The notes below the pieces were generated by a model, which was given only the letters and a program-made list of their open reading frames with translations, did not search any database and was not told the DNA's origin. The translations under genes were made by a program, and so were the position numbers. DNA of 64,000 bases from Borrelia sp. HM (GTDB lineage: Bacteria > Spirochaetota > Spirochaetia > Borreliales > Borreliaceae): NCBI RefSeq assembly GCF_019669085.1, contig NZ_AP024401.1, positions 434,001 through 498,000 of the forward strand. Direction: 5' to 3'. Positions 24,705 through 35,768 of this stretch are shown here, piece after piece. Numbering within the stretch: position 1 is the first letter of the stretch; each line of letters begins with the position of its first letter.

Positions 24705-27137
24705 TCACTTAATAAATTTTGAAACAGATACTAATCTATCCTCATCAAGAGACAATACCTGCATTCCTCTAGCATCTTTACCTTGTTCAGATATTTTATC
24801 TACTAATGTTCTTAAAACTTTTGAACTTCTACTTATAAGTAAAACCTCATCCTCATGTGAAACTGTAATAGCATCGACTACTTCACCTGCTTTTTCATCA
24901 GATTTCTTATAGCTAGTATATCCAGTAGCTCCTCTTTTAAGTCCAGTCACTTTAGATATTTCTAATCTCTTACCATATCCATTCTCAGAAACAATCAAAA
25001 GATGAGAACCATGTCCTACTGCTAAGACCTTAATAAACACATCTCCCTCTCTCACTTTCATACCAGAAACACCTTGAGTACCTCTGTGCGTAAGCCGAAT
25101 ATCATTTGAATTAAATGCAAAAGCATTACCTTTTTTAGAAATACAAATCACTCTCTCATCTTTAGAAACAACTTCAGCACTTGTAACAAAATCATTATTA
25201 TCAAGTTTAATAACAATAACACCTCTTGATTTAACTGTCTTAAAACTTTCCGTTTCAATACGAGCTATTTTCCCCTTTGCAGTTGTTATTAATAAATAAT
25301 TATTCACAGATAATTCATTGGTATTTTTAATAGCCAATATTTTTTCTGTTTCTCCCAAATTTATAAGTTCACGAATATTTTGTCCCTTGGAAGTCCTAGC
25401 AGAATCCTTAATACTATAAGCATTAATTACATAAAGCTTCCCTTCATTTGAAATCATCAACAAAAAATCATGCGTATTGACACATAAAGCAATATTAATT
25501 TGGTCTCCATTTTGCAACTCAAAAGAACTAAGGCCTTTACCACCTATACCTTGGAGTTTATACTCATCCTGTAAAATTCTTTTAATAAAACCTTGCTTTG
25601 TAAGAATCACAATAACATTTTCTCTCTGCATTAAATCTGACATACTGGTTTTCAAAACCTCCTCATCATAAATTATTTTTGTTCGGCGCTCATCGCCAAA
25701 TTTTAAACTTAAATTATTAATCTCTTCTCTTACAATATTTACAATTCTGACTGGACTGATAAGAATATCTTCATAATCTTTTATTAAAGCTAAAACAATT
25801 GTAAAATCTTCTTTAAGTTTTTCTATTTCAAGAGATGTCAATCTCTGTAATTTCATATCTAGAATAGAATTAGCCTGAATTTCTGATAAACTAAATTCTT
25901 TCATAATATATTCTTTAGCCTCTTTTACAAGCTTAGCAGACTTGATTATTTCTATTATTTTATCAATATTTTTTAATGCAATATTTAATCCCTCAAGAAT
26001 ATGAGCCTTTTCTCTTGCCTTCTTTAAGTCAAAATCTACCCGCCTTCTAACAATTTCCTTCCTATGTGCAATAAATTCAGATAAAAGTTCTTTTAAATTT
26101 AATTGCTTTGGAATTCCATTGACAAGAGCTAAATTATTTATGCTAAAATTTTTCCTTAATTCAGTATATTCATAAAGCAAATTCATAATAACATTAGGAT
26201 CAAAACCTTTTTTAATTTCAATAACAATTCTAATACCATCACGATCTGATTCATCCCTTATATCAGATATTCCTTCCAGCTTTTCTTCTTTTATTAATAA
26301 TGCTATTTTCATAAGCAAAGAAGATTTATTAACAGCATATGGTATTTGTGTAATTATAATAGAAATGTTATCCTCAGACTTTTTTTCAATATGGTATTGG
26401 GCTCGAATAATAACACTACCCTTTCCTGTCAAATAAGCCTTGATTAAATTATCATTATAAATAATTTCAGCATAAGTAGGAAAATCTGGTCCCTTAACTA
26501 TTTCGATTAAATCATAAATGGAAGCATCATCATGATCTAACATATAAACTATAGCATCACAAATTTCCCTTAAATTATGTGGAGCCATACTTGTTGCCAT
26601 TCCAACAGCAATCCCACTAGAACCGTTTACCAATAAAAATGGAAAAGCAGATGGCAAAACTGTAGGTTCAAGCAAGGAATCATCATAATTAGCTCTAAAA
26701 TCAACAGTTTGCTTATCTATATCTCTAACAAGCTCTTCTGCTATTCTAGCCATACGAGCTTCAGTATATCGCATAGCAGCAGGAGGATCACCATCAATAG
26801 AACCAAAATTGCCCTGCCCACTTACTATAGGATATCTTAAAGAAAAGTCCTGAGCAAGTCTAACAAGTGCTTCATAAATAGACTGATCACCATGGGGATG
26901 ATATTTTCCAAGCACATCTCCAACAATTCTTCCAGCCTTCTTAAAAGGTTTTTCAGCCTTAAGCCCCATTTCATGCATTGAATAAAGGATTCTTCTGTGA
27001 ACAGGTTTAAGCCCATCTCGAACATCAGGAAGAGCTCTTGAAACAATAACAGACATCGCATAATTTAAATAAGAAGTCCTAACCTCATCTTCTATTTTTA
27101 TATTTAATATTTGTTCTTTATTTCCTTCAACTGACAT
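24705..27137 (-). CDS. gyrA: DNA gyrase subunit A
   Basis: 810-residue breakage-reunion subunit of gyrase. The N-terminus [20 protein letters not shown] is typical, and the active-site Tyr is in [10 protein letters not shown] (near residue 124). The quinolone-resistance region [22 protein letters not shown] is intact. The C-terminal half holds the repeated beta-pinwheel blades, with a QGIGGKG-type gyrase box near residue 530 that separates gyrase from topoisomerase IV. It follows gyrB by 11 bp on the same strand. Confidence 0.97.
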   Translation of the reverse strand: MSVEGNKEQILNIKIEDEVRTSYLNYAMSVIVSRALPDVRDGLKPVHRRILYSMHEMGLKAEKPFKKAGRIVGDVLGKYHPHGDQSIYEALVRLAQDFSLRYPIVSGQGNFGSIDGDPPAAMRYTEARMARIAEELVRDIDKQTVDFRANYDDSLLEPTVLPSAFPFLLVNGSSGIAVGMATSMAPHNLREICDAIVYMLDHDDASIYDLIEIVKGPDFPTYAEIIYNDNLIKAYLTGKGSVIIRAQYHIEKKSEDNISIIITQIPYAVNKSSLLMKIALLIKEEKLEGISDIRDESDRDGIRIVIEIKKGFDPNVIMNLLYEYTELRKNFSINNLALVNGIPKQLNLKELLSEFIAHRKEIVRRRVDFDLKKAREKAHILEGLNIALKNIDKIIEIIKSAKLVKEAKEYIMKEFSLSEIQANSILDMKLQRLTSLEIEKLKEDFTIVLALIKDYEDILISPVRIVNIVREEINNLSLKFGDERRTKIIYDEEVLKTSMSDLMQRENVIVILTKQGFIKRILQDEYKLQGIGGKGLSSFELQNGDQINIALCVNTHDFLLMISNEGKLYVINAYSIKDSARTSKGQNIRELINLGETEKILAIKNTNELSVNNYLLITTAKGKIARIETESFKTVKSRGVIVIKLDNNDFVTSAEVVSKDERVICISKKGNAFAFNSNDIRLTHRGTQGVSGMKVREGDVFIKVLAVGHGSHLLIVSENGYGKRLEISKVTGLKRGATGYTSYKKSDEKAGEVVDAITVSHEDEVLLISRSSKVLRTLVDKISEQGKDARGMQVLSLDEDRLVSVSKFIK

Positions 27138-27148
27138 TAATGCTCCAA

Positions 27149-29053
27149 TTACACATCTAGATTTACCACATCAAGCGCATTTTGTTCAATAAATTCTCTT
27201 CTAGGCTCAACTTCATCTCCCATAAGAGTAACAAAAATTTTTTCAGCTTGTACAGCATCATCTATTCCTATTAATTTCATTTTCCTAGTAGCAGGATTCA
27301 TAGTAGTTTCCCAAAGTTGTGTAGGATTCATTTCTCCAAGCCCCTTATACCTTTGAAGACTAACTTTGTCTCTCTTTACAGTTTCAATTGAACTTAAAAA
27401 AGATTCTTTTTCAAAATCATTATAGAAGTAATGAACCTTATTCTCATATTTAACTTTATAAAGAGGAGGCATAGCTATGTATATATGCCCATTTTCAATT
27501 AATTCTCTCATATAACGGAAGAAAAAAGTAAGAAGTAATGTCCTAATATGAGATCCATCAACATCAGCATCAGCCATAATAATAATCTTATGATAACGAA
27601 GCTTTTCAATATAAAAATTTTTTCCAACACCAACACCAAGAGATGCAATTATTGGAATAAGTTTGTCATTTGTGATCACCTTATCTTCTTTTGTCTTTTC
27701 AACATTAAGCATCTTACCCCATAATGGCAAGATCGCTTGAAAAAACCTATTTCTACCCATCTTTGCGCTTCCACCAGCAGAATCACCTTCAACAATATAA
27801 ATTTCTCTTTCAACCGGATTTTTAGACGCACAATCTGCTAATTTTCCAGGCAATGCCAAGCTCTCAAAGGCACTCTTTTTTCTCTCAGATTCTCTGGCTT
27901 TTCTTGCTGCTTCACGAGCACGAGCAGCCCTTATTGCTTTATTTAGAATAATATCTATTTCTAAAAGATTATTTCCAATAATTTTTAAAAGACCATCATA
28001 TACAATACCTTCAACAATTTTTTTTATATAAGAATTCCCCAATTTTCCTTTAGTTTGACCTTCAAATTGAGGTTCTGGAACCTTAATAGAAATTACCGCT
28101 GTTAAACCCTCTTTAAAATCATCTAATGTAAGATTTGGAATATCTTTCTTGCTTATCTTCGATTCCCTAAAAGCTTCATTCATAGCCTTTAAAAGACCAT
28201 GCCTAAAACCTGAAACATGGGTTCCTCCCTCTCTAGTATTAATATTATTTACAAAAGACAAAACATTCTCAGAATATCCTTCAGTCCATTTAAGCCCAAC
28301 ACTAACAATAACATCATCATAAGTGTCTTCAATAAAGTAAGGCTCATTTTGAATATTTTTGTTATTATTTGTTATATAATCTACAAAAGCTTTTATTCCA
28401 CCTTCAAAATAAAATTCTAACAATCTCTCTTTGCCCAATCTTTTATCTTCTAGTGAAACACATATCTTATCATTTAAAAATGCAAGTTCTCTAAGCCTCT
28501 TTGAAAGAGTTTCAAAATCATACTCTAAGGTCTCAAAAATCTCAGAATCAGCTAAAAAAGTAACTTTAGTACCCCTACAAGAACTAACTCCAATAACTTC
28601 AACCTCAGATGTTGGAATACCTCTTGCAAAAGTCTGCTTAAAAACCTTTCCGTCTCTACTAACAATCACTTCTAAAAAAGATGATAATGCATTAACAACT
28701 GAAATTCCAACTCCATGAAGTCCACCAGAAACTTTATAAGTATTTTTATTAAATTTTCCTCCAGAATGTAACTTTGTCAACACTAATTCAAGTGCACTAA
28801 TACCTTCCTCTTCATGAATATCTGTAGGAATTCCTCTACCGTTATCATTTACTGTTATGGAATTATCCGCATTTATAATAACATCTATTTTGTCACAAAA
28901 GCCTGCTAAAGCCTCGTCAATACTATTGTCAACTACTTCATAAATTAAATGATGTAATCCATTAATTGAAACAGACCCAATATACATTCCAGGCCTTTTT
29001 CTAACAGCTTCAAGCCCCTTTAATACCTGAATATTATTCGCAAAATAACTCAT
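27149..29053 (-). CDS. gyrB: DNA gyrase subunit B
   Basis: 634-residue ATPase subunit. It has the GHKL ATP site ([36 protein letters not shown]), transducer, and the Toprim domain with [11 protein letters not shown] and [20 protein letters not shown] choose the ATG at 29053 because GGAAGG precedes it; an in-frame ATG at 29068 would add only five residues. It is divergent from dnaA; the gap is about 250 bp. Confidence 0.96.
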   Translation of the reverse strand: MSYFANNIQVLKGLEAVRKRPGMYIGSVSINGLHHLIYEVVDNSIDEALAGFCDKIDVIINADNSITVNDNGRGIPTDIHEEEGISALELVLTKLHSGGKFNKNTYKVSGGLHGVGISVVNALSSFLEVIVSRDGKVFKQTFARGIPTSEVEVIGVSSCRGTKVTFLADSEIFETLEYDFETLSKRLRELAFLNDKICVSLEDKRLGKERLLEFYFEGGIKAFVDYITNNNKNIQNEPYFIEDTYDDVIVSVGLKWTEGYSENVLSFVNNINTREGGTHVSGFRHGLLKAMNEAFRESKISKKDIPNLTLDDFKEGLTAVISIKVPEPQFEGQTKGKLGNSYIKKIVEGIVYDGLLKIIGNNLLEIDIILNKAIRAARAREAARKARESERKKSAFESLALPGKLADCASKNPVEREIYIVEGDSAGGSAKMGRNRFFQAILPLWGKMLNVEKTKEDKVITNDKLIPIIASLGVGVGKNFYIEKLRYHKIIIMADADVDGSHIRTLLLTFFFRYMRELIENGHIYIAMPPLYKVKYENKVHYFYNDFEKESFLSSIETVKRDKVSLQRYKGLGEMNPTQLWETTMNPATRKMKLIGIDDAVQAEKIFVTLMGDEVEPRREFIEQNALDVVNLDV

Positions 29054-29305
29054 AAACCTTCCACACAATTAATAATAATAACATAGACGTAGATATAAGC
29101 AAATTTTATATCAAAAAAAATATAATATCCATTAAATACTAAAAATCGCAACTCATATTAAAGTTAAATTACAAAAAACAAAATTGCAAAATCTACAAAT
29201 AGTTAAGATAATATTCTAGTTCACTATTATACTATATACTTAATACTACATTACTAAAATCAAAAAGATATAATAATAAAAAGCCAAAGTCAATGAGGAT
29301 AAAGC

Positions 29306-30760
29306 ATGCAAGAGGGAAAAAACATATGGAGTTTAATCTTAACAGCAATAAGAAAAGAACTCTCTGAGGAAGAATTTTATATATGGTTTGAAAATTTATA
29401 TTTCACAGATGCAACTAATAACAATATAAAAATATCTACTCCAAATTCTTTTCATAAAAACCAAGTAGAAAAAAGATTTTCTAAAAAAATCAAAGAAATT
29501 CTTATTGAAAAAGGCTATCATACAATTAATGTTGAATTTATAAATCCAAAAAATGAAGTAAAAATTCATGATGTAATATCAAAAAACAATTCATTAAAAG
29601 ATATTGTTATACAACAAGATTCATCAACAAAAAGATTGGACTTTAAAAATCACAATAACAATACAACAGGAAATGCAAGAAAATATATTATAAAAGAAGA
29701 AATGCACACAAAATATAGAAATCCTTTTCTTAAAAAGAAATATACATTTGAAAATTTCATTACAGGTCCAAACAATAAGCTAGCATACAATGCTAGCTTA
29801 TCAATTGCAAAAAATCCTGGTACAAAGTACAATCCATGCTTAATATATGGGGGAGTTGGCCTTGGCAAAACACATTTACTTCAAAGTATAGGAAATAAAA
29901 CAGAAGAGTTACATAAAGAATTTAAAATTCTTTATGTAACTGCTGAAAATTTTTTAAATGAATTTGTAGAAAGCATAAAAACGAATGAAACAAAAAAATT
30001 TAAAAAAAAATATAGATACCTAGATATGCTACTATTAGACGATATTCATGATTTACAAAAAAAAGAAGGAATACAAGAAGAACTCTTTCATACTTTCAAT
30101 GCTCTTTATGAAGACAATAAGCAAATGGTATTTACATGCGACAGACAACCTTCAGAACTCATAAATTTTACAGACAGATTAAAAAGCAGATTTACAAGAG
30201 GATTAAATGTTGATATATCAAAACCAAATTTTGAACTAAGAATAGCAATTATAGAAAAAAAAGCAGAAGAAGATGGAATCAAAGTTCCAAAAAACATTCT
30301 CAATTTAGTTGCAAAAAAAGTTACAACAAATATACGAGATCTTGAAGCTGCTGTAACAAAATTAAAAGCCCACATAGATTTAGAAAACATTGAAATTGAT
30401 ACTAGTATAGTAGAAAAAATAATTAAAGAAATAATAGTTTATGAACAAGAAAACACAAATACACATAACAAAATAAACATTGAAAATATAAAAAAAGTTA
30501 TATTAAGAGAACTAAAACTCACAAATAAGGATATTGAAGGCAACAGCAAAAAACCTGAAATCACAAAAGCAAGACACATTTATGCTTATCTTTTAAGGAA
30601 TTTTACAGAGCTTTCAACAATTGAAATAGGTAAAATTATTGGAGGCAAAACCCATTCAACAGTACTTTATTCAATAAATAAGATTGATAAAGAAAGAAAT
30701 AATGACTTAGAAATTAACAATTTAATCATAGAACTTATGAACAAAATTAACAAAAATTAA
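29306..30760 (+). CDS. dnaA: Chromosomal replication initiator DnaA
   Basis: 484 residues. Domain I is at residues 1-80, a variable linker follows, then the AAA+ domain with Walker A GGVGLGKTHLLQSIGN (about residues 182-197) and Walker B LLLDDIHDL (about 241-249). The C-terminal DNA-binding domain has the signature around KTHSTVLYSINKI (about 449-461). It binds DnaA boxes and opens the origin. Codons are A-rich on the sense strand, unlike recF and later genes. A GAGGAT ribosome site precedes the ATG. Confidence 0.97.
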   Translation: MQEGKNIWSLILTAIRKELSEEEFYIWFENLYFTDATNNNIKISTPNSFHKNQVEKRFSKKIKEILIEKGYHTINVEFINPKNEVKIHDVISKNNSLKDIVIQQDSSTKRLDFKNHNNNTTGNARKYIIKEEMHTKYRNPFLKKKYTFENFITGPNNKLAYNASLSIAKNPGTKYNPCLIYGGVGLGKTHLLQSIGNKTEELHKEFKILYVTAENFLNEFVESIKTNETKKFKKKYRYLDMLLLDDIHDLQKKEGIQEELFHTFNALYEDNKQMVFTCDRQPSELINFTDRLKSRFTRGLNVDISKPNFELRIAIIEKKAEEDGIKVPKNILNLVAKKVTTNIRDLEAAVTKLKAHIDLENIEIDTSIVEKIIKEIIVYEQENTNTHNKINIENIKKVILRELKLTNKDIEGNSKKPEITKARHIYAYLLRNFTELSTIEIGKIIGGKTHSTVLYSINKIDKERNNDLEINNLIIELMNKINKN

Positions 30761-31023
30761 CAAAATCTGTAATATTAAAAATATTTTTGAACAAATTAAA
30801 CAAATAATTCATCAAAAAATACAAACAATTAGACAGGGGTTATTTCTTACAGTATATATATATATATAGAATTAGACAATTAGACAGCCCCCTACTAATA
30901 CAACTATTAAAATATAAAGAGAAACACACAATAAAATATAAAGAGAAACATACAAATGATTGGAAAAAATCTAAATTAAAAAAAATAAAAAATGATATGA
31001 TAATAATCAAGGAGGATGAAAAA
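30761..31023. other. oriC: dnaA-dnaN gap, candidate replication origin
   Basis: Roughly 260 bp between dnaA and dnaN hold several repeats: the 12-mer ACAATTAGACAG at 30825-30836 and 30876-30887, AATTAGAC in tandem at 30870-30885, an alternating A/T run at about 30853-30868, and AAAATATAAAGAGAAACA twice at 30909-30926 and 30933-30950 (24-bp period). AGGGG (30835-30839) and a later CCCCT can also pair. An unwinding element plus iteron-like repeats fits an origin, but I do not see a clear canonical DnaA box, so this is inference from location and structure. Confidence 0.5.
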
Positions 31024-32184
31024 TTGAATGAAAAGTTCATATTATGTGACACAGAACAAATATCAAATGAGATAGACAAAGCCAAAAGCATAATTTTAAA
31101 CAGAAACATAAATGATATTTGGAGTGCGATATTGCTTGAGATAAAAAATTCTAATCTTACAATAAAAGCAACAGATAGAAATATACTTTTTCAAAGCACA
31201 ATTCCAATTGTTTCAGCAGAAAATTTCAAAGTATTAATCAATGCTTCCAACTTTTCCGATGCTGTTAAAGCATTAAATTTGTACGATGAATTAAAGATAA
31301 ATTTTCATGAAAATGAAAGTAAACTAAGTATCATTGGAGAATCAAAAAATAAAGATGGTATTTTGGTCAATGATCATTTAAGTGAACCTACTTTTTCTAA
31401 TGAAGAAATTGAGAGTTATAATTATGATATAAATGGAGATGCTTACAATTTTACAATTGAGCTAAGTCAAAGAGAATTCAAAAAAATCATAAACAAAGTA
31501 TCATTTTCAGCATCACATGATGAATCTAAAAACACTCTAAATGGAATTTACTTTACAAAAGATAAAAACTCTGCATTAATTCTTGTTTCAACTAATGGAC
31601 ACAGAATGTCTATATATAAAACAGATTTAATCTTTGAAGAGGATATTAACTTTATAGTGCCTGTTAAAATGTTTAATCTCTTAAAACAAATGATAGTAGG
31701 AGAAGGTACAATAAAAATTAAAGTCTCTGATAAAAAATTTTATATTGAGTTTAATAATTATAAAATAGCCTGCAGTCTTATAAGTGGTAACTATCCTGAT
31801 TATGAAAGTATCATACCACAAAAACAAAAAAACAGTGCATTAGTTGAAATCAATGTTTTAAAAGATAGGCTTTCAAGGGTAAGTTCCTATACAGATAAAA
31901 GGTCTAAAAAAGTTATTTTAAGTTTTACTAATGAACAATTAAGACTTGTGGCAGAAGATCCAATTATAGGCAGAAAGGGTGAATTTTTTGTACAAAAATC
32001 CAATTATAGTTACAGTGGAGATGAGGAAATTATAGCAATAAATAGTGCTTATTTTACTGAAGCAATGGGTGTATTTGATACTGCAAAATTAGAGATAAAA
32101 TTCACTAGAGGAGGTATATTAAAGTTAAGTGAGCCTGAAAATTCTGATTTTATTCATTTAATAATGCCCATGGTACTAAATTAA
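31024..32184 (+). CDS. dnaN: DNA polymerase III beta clamp
   Basis: 386-residue sliding clamp with the three repeated clamp domains (about residues 1-125, 126-250, 251-386). Recognisable parts are SFSASHDESKNTLNGIYF in domain 2, the STNGHRMS block, and a C-terminal HLIMPMVLN. I start it at TTG 31024: AAGGAGG at 31009-31015 is 8 bp away, and the alternative ATG at 30997 lies upstream of that site, so it would put the ribosome site inside the gene. The sense strand changes from A-rich to more G/T-rich along this gene. Confidence 0.94.
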   Translation: MNEKFILCDTEQISNEIDKAKSIILNRNINDIWSAILLEIKNSNLTIKATDRNILFQSTIPIVSAENFKVLINASNFSDAVKALNLYDELKINFHENESKLSIIGESKNKDGILVNDHLSEPTFSNEEIESYNYDINGDAYNFTIELSQREFKKIINKVSFSASHDESKNTLNGIYFTKDKNSALILVSTNGHRMSIYKTDLIFEEDINFIVPVKMFNLLKQMIVGEGTIKIKVSDKKFYIEFNNYKIACSLISGNYPDYESIIPQKQKNSALVEINVLKDRLSRVSSYTDKRSKKVILSFTNEQLRLVAEDPIIGRKGEFFVQKSNYSYSGDEEIIAINSAYFTEAMGVFDTAKLEIKFTRGGILKLSEPENSDFIHLIMPMVLN

Positions 32185-32207
32185 GGCTTTTTTATTGATA
32201 AGATAAA

Positions 32208-33278
32208 ATGATAAAGAAAATCGAATTTTTTAATTTTAAAAATATAAAAAATCAGGTTATTGATTTTAATTTCAATAATATTTATTTTTGTGGAGAAAAT
32301 GGTTCGGGTAAGACTAATATCCTTGATGCAATTTATTGTCTTGCTTTTGCGTCTTCCTTTTTAGTTGATACAGATATAGAACTTGTTACATATGGCAAGG
32401 CTGAATTTTATCTAAAATGTTTGTATGATACTAAAGAACAGGATAATGGAAGGATTAGTTTGTCATTCAGGAATGGTAAAAAAGAAATAAGGGTTAATAA
32501 TAATCTTGTAAAAGATAGAAAAGAGTTGATATTAAATATTCCAACAGTTGTTTTTTCCAATTATGATACTGATTTTATTATTGGGGCTCCTGTTAAGAAG
32601 AGATGGTTTTTTGATCAAGCAATAAGTCTTATTTCTTTAAGTTATTTGGATTCTCTTAGGAAATATCGAAAAATTTTGAAGCAAAGGAATTTGATTTTAA
32701 GACAAGGAAATAAAAATTTGCTTAAATTTTATAATGAAATTTTTGTTGATTGTGCACTTGAAATAACAAGAAGAAGAAAAGCTTTTATAAAGTATTTTTA
32801 TGAATTTTTTAAATACTATTATTCTTGTATTTTTGATGTTTCTTATAGTTTAGAGATTAAATATTTACCTTCTGTGCAATCTGATGTGAGAGATGAATTT
32901 TTAAAAGCTTTAACTTTGAAAGAAAAAGATGAATTTTTCAGAAAAGTTACTCTGATAGGTCCTCACAGAGATTTATATGAAATATTAGATGGCGAGAGAG
33001 TGTTTACTCATCATTCTTCAACTGGTCAAAACAGAACGCTTGCTTTAATTTATAGACTTGTTCAAGTTGTTATTTTTAATAATAGATTTGGTATAGCTCC
33101 CATTTTACTGTTTGATGATGTCTTTTTAGAATTGGATAGTATAAAAAGGAAAAAAGTTTTTGATATTTTGCCGAAAGATTCTCAATGCTTTTTCACATTT
33201 TTAGATGACTGTTATAATATTAAACAAGACAGTAATTTCGTTGTATACAGGATTAAGAATGGAAGATTTGAGTTTTAA
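32208..33278 (+). CDS. recF: DNA repair protein RecF
   Basis: 356-residue SMC-like ATPase of recombinational gap repair. Walker A is GENGSGKTN near residue 30. The C-terminal signature STGQNRTLALIYRL and Walker B LLFDDVFLELD are present. It follows dnaN directly and its end overlaps dciA, the classic dnaA-dnaN-recF order. The sequence is divergent but all ATPase motifs are intact. I recall no recF in Lyme Borrelia, so its retention here is notable (see findings). Confidence 0.9.
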   Translation: MIKKIEFFNFKNIKNQVIDFNFNNIYFCGENGSGKTNILDAIYCLAFASSFLVDTDIELVTYGKAEFYLKCLYDTKEQDNGRISLSFRNGKKEIRVNNNLVKDRKELILNIPTVVFSNYDTDFIIGAPVKKRWFFDQAISLISLSYLDSLRKYRKILKQRNLILRQGNKNLLKFYNEIFVDCALEITRRRKAFIKYFYEFFKYYYSCIFDVSYSLEIKYLPSVQSDVRDEFLKALTLKEKDEFFRKVTLIGPHRDLYEILDGERVFTHHSSTGQNRTLALIYRLVQVVIFNNRFGIAPILLFDDVFLELDSIKRKKVFDILPKDSQCFFTFLDDCYNIKQDSNFVVYRIKNGRFEF

Positions 33279-33558
33279 AAAAGCTACTGATATACTTAAG
33301 AAATATTTAGATTCGAATATACGTGCTAATGAAAAACTAAATGCTAGTTTTATTCTTTCTCAGAATTGGCAGATTATATTTAATGAACTTGCAGATAGAG
33401 TAAAATTATTGAATTTGAAGGATAATAAAATATTATTTGTTTCTGTGAAGAATTCAAGTGTTTTATACAACATTTCTGTTAATAAATCACAATTAATAAA
33501 ATTAATAAAGGATGCTACAGGCCTTGAAATAGTAGATATAAAGGTTTTGATAAGATGA
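33259..33558 (+). CDS. dciA: DciA-like DUF721 protein
   Basis: 99 residues from the ATG at 33259. The pattern W(Q)IIFNELADRVKLLNLKDNKILFVSVKNSSVLYNISVNKSQLIKLI matches the KH-like DUF721 domain of DciA, the proposed ancestral loader of the DnaB helicase. The start overlaps recF by 20 bp. A longer frame from 33205 exists but adds only recF-overlapping sequence. No dnaC/dnaI-type loader is in the window. DUF721 next to recF is also seen in Actinobacteria. Confidence 0.75.
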   Translation: MEDLSFKKATDILKKYLDSNIRANEKLNASFILSQNWQIIFNELADRVKLLNLKDNKILFVSVKNSSVLYNISVNKSQLIKLIKDATGLEIVDIKVLIR

Positions 33559-33650
33559 TTTTATTGACAATTGTATTTGTATAATATAATATTTGTAGTG
33601 TTTATCTTGTAATCTTATAAATAAATAATGTTTTTAATTGGAGGGCTTTT

Positions 33651-33806
33651 TTGAAGAGGACTTATCAGCCTAGTCGGGTTAAAAGGAACAGAAAATTTGG
33701 GTTTAGATCTAGGATGAAAACTAAAGGCGGAAGACTGATTCTTGCTAGAAGAAGGGCAAAAGGAAGGTCAAAATTAACTGTTTCTGATGAAAAAAAGAAG
33801 TATTAA
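33651..33806 (+). CDS. rpmH: Ribosomal protein L34 (bL34)
   Basis: 51 codons starting at TTG with GGAGGG 5 bp upstream: (M)[18 protein letters not shown], then [19 protein letters not shown], the diagnostic L34 sequence. It is small and extremely basic. Its last 20 bp are shared, in another frame, with rnpA, as in some other bacteria. It is shorter than usual gene-finding limits. Confidence 0.97.
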   Translation: MKRTYQPSRVKRNRKFGFRSRMKTKGGRLILARRRAKGRSKLTVSDEKKKY

Positions 33807-34131
33807 TATAAAATCAAAGATAGAAATTCAAGAGCTTTTTAAAAAAGGTAGGCTTATTAGGTTAGAAGGAATTAATGTATTTTATGAGGTTACAAACTTA
33901 GCAATCTCTAGGATACTTGTTACTTTCCCTAGGATTTTTAAAGGTGCTGTTAAAAGGAATCGTGTTAGGAGAGTTTTAAAGGAATGTTTTAGAAGGCAAT
34001 ATGCTTTACTTAAGAGTGGGTGTATTGACTTTATTTTTGTGGTTTATCCTCAAAGGACAAATATTAGTTATTGTGAATTTAAGACTGTGCTAAAAAATAT
34101 AGATTTAGATATCATTAAGAGGAAGGTGTGA
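33787..34131 (+). CDS. rnpA: Ribonuclease P protein component
   Basis: 114-residue basic protein that, with the RNase P RNA, trims the 5' ends of tRNA precursors. The conserved RNR box reads [16 protein letters not shown] near residues 57-72. It overlaps rpmH by 20 bp and its last 4 bp (GTGA) overlap the yidC start, forming a tightly coupled cluster. The RNase P RNA gene is not in this window. Confidence 0.95.
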   Translation: MKKRSINIKSKIEIQELFKKGRLIRLEGINVFYEVTNLAISRILVTFPRIFKGAVKRNRVRRVLKECFRRQYALLKSGCIDFIFVVYPQRTNISYCEFKTVLKNIDLDIIKRKV

Positions 34132-35768
34132 GTCAGAATAAAAGAATTTTAAGATTTGTTTATTTTTCTTTGTTTTTTGTTGGCGTGTTTATGCTTATTG
34201 ATGATATGTTTTTCTCTCGAAAATCCTCTTCTTTGGCAGTAGACAAGGAAATTGGTTTTGACTTGGATAGAGATTTTAGTGCTGCTGATTTTTCAATTGA
34301 TAAAAATTATGCTTTAAACTTAAGTGCTAATGCTAAAAAAATTAATATTCAAACTAATATATATGATGCTACTTTTTCTACGTTTGGCGGGAATTTAATT
34401 TCTTTAAAGCTTAAAAATCATTTAAATTTAGAGAAGGAACCAACTGAAATGGTAAAAGTTGATGTGAGTAGAGAAGCTCTTTTTTATATTAGTTTTGATA
34501 AATTAACCAAGCGTTTATTTTTATACAACAAATTAGATGACTATACACATGATTTTAAGACAAATTTTAGGTATAATGGCAAGCACTATGAGTATATCAA
34601 GAGATATACCTTCTCAAGGAAAGATGAATATTTAATTAAGTTTGAAATCTTTTTAAATAATGTTGATACTAATGATAATTTTGATATTGATTCTTATCAG
34701 TTTGTATTAAGCTCTGATGTTGAAGAATTGAGTCATAGAGGTAAGCTTCAATATAGTAATTATTTATCTCAGCCCATTTATTATGATAATAAACTTAGAT
34801 ATGGCAAAGATGGTTTAAACGTTGTTAATCCTAAGTGGGTAGGTGCAGGTACTAAGTATTTTGAAGTTTTAGTTGCAAAAGATGGTATGAATGTTGAATT
34901 TAAACAGCAAGATAAACTCTTAAATATCTTGATTTTAAATAAGATAATTAATAAAAATATTATTGATACCTTTTATATTTATGTAGGTCCTAAAGATAGT
35001 AAGTATTTAGATATTTTTGATAAAGATAATTTTAATAGTTTTGGTTTATCTAATGTTGAATTTGGAATTTCTGTGGAGAAGGGCTTTTTATATTTTATTC
35101 AGGTTCCTATGCAATTAATAATGCAAATTTTTTATGATGTTATTCCTAATTGGGGACTCTCGATAATGTTTTTAACCATTGTTGTAAGGATCCTTATATT
35201 TCCTTTAACTTTTAAAAGTTTTAGAGCTACAGCAGAAATTTCTAAATTACAGCCAAAAATGAAAGATATACAAATGAAGTTTAAAGATGACCCTAGAAGA
35301 TTAAATGAGGAGATGGGTAAGCTTTATAGGGAAGAAGGTGTTAATCCTCTTGGAGGATGTTTTCCGATTCTTTTACAATTACCTGTGTTTTTTGCTCTTT
35401 ATGGGCTTGTAAATAATTTCTTTTTGCTAAGGGGGGCTAGTTTTATTCCAGGTTGGATTGATGATTTGTCAGCTGGTGATAGTTTATATTATTTTGGGTA
35501 TAAAGTTTTTTGGTGGACTGATATTAGAATTTTACCTTTTATTATGATGCTTACTCAGTTGTTTTCTACAATGATTAGTTCTAATGTTGATTTTAAAAAT
35601 CTTGGGTCACAACAAAAGCTTTTATATTTTGGTATGCCCGTTATGTTTTTTTTCATACTTTATGATATGCCATCAGGGCTTTTGATCTATTGGATTACAA
35701 CAAATATTTTTACTATTTTTCAGCAATACTACATAAAGATGAATGTATATGAAAGGAGGAACAAATGA
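34128..35768 (+). CDS. yidC: Membrane protein insertase YidC
   Basis: 546 residues from GTG. An N-terminal signal-anchor ([16 protein letters not shown]), a large periplasmic domain (about 60-340), and a C-terminal core of five membrane segments (about 345-540) with [19 protein letters not shown] and the [19 protein letters not shown] block. It inserts inner-membrane proteins with or without Sec. It overlaps rnpA and jag by 4 bp each. Confidence 0.96.
   Translation: MSQNKRILRFVYFSLFFVGVFMLIDDMFFSRKSSSLAVDKEIGFDLDRDFSAADFSIDKNYALNLSANAKKINIQTNIYDATFSTFGGNLISLKLKNHLNLEKEPTEMVKVDVSREALFYISFDKLTKRLFLYNKLDDYTHDFKTNFRYNGKHYEYIKRYTFSRKDEYLIKFEIFLNNVDTNDNFDIDSYQFVLSSDVEELSHRGKLQYSNYLSQPIYYDNKLRYGKDGLNVVNPKWVGAGTKYFEVLVAKDGMNVEFKQQDKLLNILILNKIINKNIIDTFYIYVGPKDSKYLDIFDKDNFNSFGLSNVEFGISVEKGFLYFIQVPMQLIMQIFYDVIPNWGLSIMFLTIVVRILIFPLTFKSFRATAEISKLQPKMKDIQMKFKDDPRRLNEEMGKLYREEGVNPLGGCFPILLQLPVFFALYGLVNNFFLLRGASFIPGWIDDLSAGDSLYYFGYKVFWWTDIRILPFIMMLTQLFSTMISSNVDFKNLGSQQKLLYFGMPVMFFFILYDMPSGLLIYWITTNIFTIFQQYYIKMNVYERRNK

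Noticed and set aside
29069-29305. gyrB-dnaA gap as the replication origin
   Set aside because: It is A+T-rich but has no repeat set comparable with the dnaA-dnaN gap, and the composition switch is further right; kept as a lesser alternative.
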